DNA of 9,602 nt from Alphaproteobacteria bacterium. GTDB lineage: Bacteria > Pseudomonadota > Alphaproteobacteria > Sphingomonadales > Emcibacteraceae. The stretch spans positions 12,212 through 21,813 of the forward strand of contig NVTJ01000037.1 of the NCBI GenBank assembly GCA_002401545.1. The letters are read 5' to 3'. Of the stretch, positions 7,494 through 9,602 are shown piece after piece. Both the position numbers and the translations under genes were made by a program. The notes below the pieces were generated by a model. The model made no database searches. It was not told where the DNA came from and was given only the letters and a program-made list of their open reading frames with translations. Each line of letters begins with the position of its first letter. Position 1 is the stretch's first letter.

Positions 7494-8390
7494 TTAGCTT
7501 TCATCAGAAACAATAGTATTTGGTTGTTTTTGTTCTTGCGGGCGATGGCTGGCGGCGACAACGGCTTCTGCACGCCGTATGACAGGAAGATCTATCATCT
7601 TTCCGTCAATGGTAAAGGCTCCGACTCCATCTGCAGCGGCAATCTGGTATTCCTCAAGCACGCGCAAGGCAAACGCAATATCATCATCACTATAAACAAA
7701 AACTTCATTGGCGACAGCCACTTGGCAAGGGTGAATGCAGCTCTTCCCCAAATAACCCAATCGATGCGCCATTTCGGCCTCTGAACGGAATCCTCTTTCA
7801 TCTTTGAAATCAGCAAAAGCACCATCATAAGCAAAAACTTTGGCACTCCCGGCAGCCATTCGCATGGCAAGCATGGTCGCATGGACATTTTTAGCATCCT
7901 GCCTGTCGATAGACAGGGATTCAAACAAATCATTCAGCCCCAGTTGCAAACCGGCAACACGCGGATGTGCCCCCGCAATTTCCATAGCGGATAGCAAGCC
8001 TTTGGGTGTTTCAATATTGGCAAGTATGCGAACCGCTTTGGTAATCCCGTTGGCCTTTTCGGCTTTCTCCAGAATTTCAACAGCAGTATAGATATCATCA
8101 GCAGATTCCACCTTCGGCAAATTTACCATGTCCAATGCTGGCAGGGTTATGGCCAGAATATCCGGTTCAAAATGCGCCGTGGCCCCATTGTTAACCCTCA
8201 CAATAATCATTTTATCACTGGCGCCCACTTCGGGTGAGCATAAAAATCTGGCAACATTATCGCGGGCTTCGGCCTTGCGGTTTTCAACCACAGAATCTTC
8301 CAGATCAAAAGAAATTGCATCTGCCTGACCCTTCAATGCCTTGGCGAATAGCTCAATACGCGTGCCCGGAACAAACAGCTTACTTCGCAT
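7494..8390 (-). CDS. CitE-like HpcH/HpaI aldolase / CoA-ester lyase family protein
   Basis: This 298-residue cytoplasmic TIM-barrel enzyme belongs to the family that cleaves or forms C-C bonds next to a CoA ester or oxo-acid (citrate lyase beta chain, malyl-CoA and citramalyl-CoA lyases). The family signs run in order: MRSKLFVPGTR at the N-terminus, SFDLEDSV (27-34), IVRVN with substrate Arg65, LPKVES (91-96), ANIETPKGLL with metal ligand Glu127, LGLNDLF with metal ligand Asp154, FAYDGAFADFKD (186-197) and CIHPCQV (218-224). The length is normal, followed by a short polar tail. The start at 8390 is preferred over an upstream ATG at 8417: family proteins begin at this MRSKLFVPG, and AAGGGGG sits just upstream. 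It overlaps the end of the FG-GAP gene by 11 bases, suggesting translational coupling. No citrate-lyase alpha or gamma gene is adjacent, so a stand-alone lyase is more likely than true citrate lyase. The substrate is unknown. Confidence 0.9.
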   Translation of the reverse strand: MRSKLFVPGTRIELFAKALKGQADAISFDLEDSVVENRKAEARDNVARFLCSPEVGASDKMIIVRVNNGATAHFEPDILAITLPALDMVNLPKVESADDIYTAVEILEKAEKANGITKAVRILANIETPKGLLSAMEIAGAHPRVAGLQLGLNDLFESLSIDRQDAKNVHATMLAMRMAAGSAKVFAYDGAFADFKDERGFRSEAEMAHRLGYLGKSCIHPCQVAVANEVFVYSDDDIAFALRVLEEYQIAAADGVGAFTIDGKMIDLPVIRRAEAVVAASHRPQEQKQPNTIVSDES

Positions 8391-9602
8391 GAATGGCCCC
8401 CTTGTTTTTCCAGTCAAGGTTTGTCATATGATAGAGCCGCCCGTCTTCTGCGCCCACAAGTAATTCAGGGATACCGTCCCCGTCCCAGTCCACTGTGGTC
8501 GGGCTGGTAGTATGTCGGGCAAGAATTCTTGTATCCATCGGCCCCATATCCTTAAGAACAACTTGTTTGTTATTTTGTGATATATTGCGGAAAAAACGTA
8601 CATTGGTCTTAAGGTCATCGGCCAACAGGTCAACACGTCCGTCACCATCCCAATCCACCAGATGAAGTTTTCGGCGACCGCTGGCGCCATTATCACCCCT
8701 TGAAAGCTTCAGTTCCCTGCCCTGCTCATCAACAAATATACGATCTGCGGGTAAAAGTTTCAGCGTGCCATCCTCTTTAACACGGCGGAACAGCGATAAA
8801 AAACCTTCCTGATCCAGCATCACCAGATCGGTCAAACCATCACCTGTCCAGTCATAGGCAACCGGGGTTGTGCGCCATTGGGTTACCAGTTCCTTAGCCA
8901 CAGGATTCCACCAGTTCCATTTGGGTTTGGCAATTCCGCCCGCCTCAACTTCAACGGCCTTCGCCGCTGCCAGTTTAGGAGCCGTGCGCGTTCCAACATT
9001 CCTGTACCAGATGATCTTGCCCCAGATCGAGTTAACTATCAGGTCAAGCAACCCATCCCCATCCCAGTCAGCAACAGATAATGTTGTATAACCCCATTTG
9101 GCCTCAGACGGTCCCTGAACGGAACCATTGTATCCGGCCTGAATACGGATCACTTCGCCATCAGATTTAAGATACTGTTTAGCAGCAAAAACCGGTTCTT
9201 TGCCAGCACCTGCCAGATTCTCAATGAAACCGATATTTCCAGCCGTATTACCAGCAATAATATCATCATCGCCATCTCCATCCCAATCAACACCCACTGG
9301 CGTCACCAGACTGCCAAACATTATGGCACCCGCCTGCTGTTTGAAGAAGCGGGGCGGTATGAATTGTGGCACATCCATAGCCTTGTCAATTTTCCCGGTA
9401 TGTTCAATCAGGGCAACCCTGCCGTCTTCCTGTCCGACAATCATGTCCACATCGCCGTCCCTGTCCCAGTCCATTACCGCAATAACGAGCCCCTGCAGGT
9501 CAATGACAAATGGCAACCGCTTGCCAGCGGCATATTCAGGCTTAGACCGCGTGCCAATATTCTGGTAATAGGTAAAACCATCGAGAAATTCACCGGTCAT
9601 CA
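8380..9602 (-). CDS. FG-GAP/VCBS-repeat beta-propeller protein (partial, 5' end outside window)
   Basis: The visible 406 residues hold six Asp-rich Ca-binding loops: DWDRDGDVD (44-52), DWDGDGDDD (105-113), DWDGDGLLD (178-186), DWTGDGLTD (250-258), DWDGDGRVD (316-324) and DWDGDGIPE (371-379). They are spaced 55-73 residues apart, each followed by a hydrophobic strand and a glycine. This is the integrin-alpha-like FG-GAP/VCBS propeller pattern, and aromatic IWYRNVGT and FFRNIS elements between loops fit it. The frame is open to the window edge, and the ATG at 9600 lies inside a repeat-like segment (FTYYQNIGT), so it is probably internal. A signal peptide is expected upstream but cannot be seen. 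Such proteins are usually exported or on the cell surface and bind ligands or partner proteins; no catalytic motif is visible. The gene ends inside the start region of the CitE-like gene, so the two are co-transcribed. The specific role is unknown. Confidence 0.88.
   Translation of the reverse strand, partial: MTGEFLDGFTYYQNIGTRSKPEYAAGKRLPFVIDLQGLVIAVMDWDRDGDVDMIVGQEDGRVALIEHTGKIDKAMDVPQFIPPRFFKQQAGAIMFGSLVTPVGVDWDGDGDDDIIAGNTAGNIGFIENLAGAGKEPVFAAKQYLKSDGEVIRIQAGYNGSVQGPSEAKWGYTTLSVADWDGDGLLDLIVNSIWGKIIWYRNVGTRTAPKLAAAKAVEVEAGGIAKPKWNWWNPVAKELVTQWRTTPVAYDWTGDGLTDLVMLDQEGFLSLFRRVKEDGTLKLLPADRIFVDEQGRELKLSRGDNGASGRRKLHLVDWDGDGRVDLLADDLKTNVRFFRNISQNNKQVVLKDMGPMDTRILARHTTSPTTVDWDGDGIPELLVGAEDGRLYHMTNLDWKNKGAIHAK
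8391..8404 (-). promoter_or_regulatory. Shine-Dalgarno of the CitE-like gene, inside the FG-GAP gene
   Basis: Read on the minus strand, AAGGGGG lies about seven bases upstream of the ATG at 8390, within the last codons of the FG-GAP gene. It decides the lyase start against the upstream in-frame ATG at 8417 and supports coupled translation of the two genes. Confidence 0.65.

Noticed and set aside
8391..8417. Upstream ATG at 8417 as the start of the CitE-like gene
   Set aside because: It adds nine residues that the family lacks. ATG 8390 has a better ribosome binding site and begins with the conserved MRSKLFVPG.
9598..9600. ATG at 9600 as the true start of the FG-GAP gene
   Set aside because: It opens directly into a repeat-like segment with no signal peptide, and the frame is open to the window edge, so it is most likely an internal Met.

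Overview
The window is a compact stretch of Gram-negative accessory chromosome in which every supported gene lies on the minus strand. Transcription therefore runs from position 9602 towards position 1. A TonB-dependent outer-membrane receptor, two proteins with periplasmic or exported parts and a LysR regulator point to a marine-type, heterotrophic proteobacterium. Class is uncertain: an alphaproteobacterium is plausible from the look of the receptor, but nothing here proves it. No tRNA, rRNA, IS element, CRISPR array or phage gene was seen.

Layout in order of transcription. (1) 9602-8380 is the 3' part of a gene for an FG-GAP/VCBS beta-propeller protein with six visible Asp-rich Ca-binding loops. 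Its 5' end is outside the window. (2) 8390-7494 is a CitE-like member of the HpcH/HpaI aldolase / CoA-ester lyase family. It overlaps the previous gene by 11 bases and has its own ribosome binding site. (3) 7487-5031 encodes a two-part protein: a signal peptide and a degenerate Kelch-like beta-propeller, followed by a complete Na+/solute symporter (SSS family). (4) 5014-4160 is a LysR-type regulator starting 16 bases after the symporter gene. These four genes look like one operon. (5) A 250-base gap holds a perfect 13-base palindrome of the LysR T-N11-A type. (6) 3909-1699 is a TonB-dependent receptor with a strong Shine-Dalgarno. (7) A 141-base gap carries a probable terminator. (8) 1557-1 is the 5' part of a long gene (519 codons seen, no stop). 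It encodes a TIM-barrel, glycoside-hydrolase-like protein whose C-terminal part runs into what looks like the start of a formylglycine-generating-enzyme (SUMF1/FGE-sulfatase) domain.

Read together, the genes look like a nutrient-uptake and breakdown locus: outer-membrane import (TonB receptor), an exported propeller protein, inner-membrane Na+-driven import with a fused periplasmic propeller, an intracellular C-C lyase and a glycan-active enzyme, probably all under the LysR protein. The substrate cannot be read from the sequence. A sugar or sugar acid, perhaps from a sulfated glycan, fits best, but this is inference. The least ordinary parts are the two fusions (propeller-symporter and hydrolase-FGE) and their combination with an FG-GAP propeller and a CitE-like lyase in one locus.
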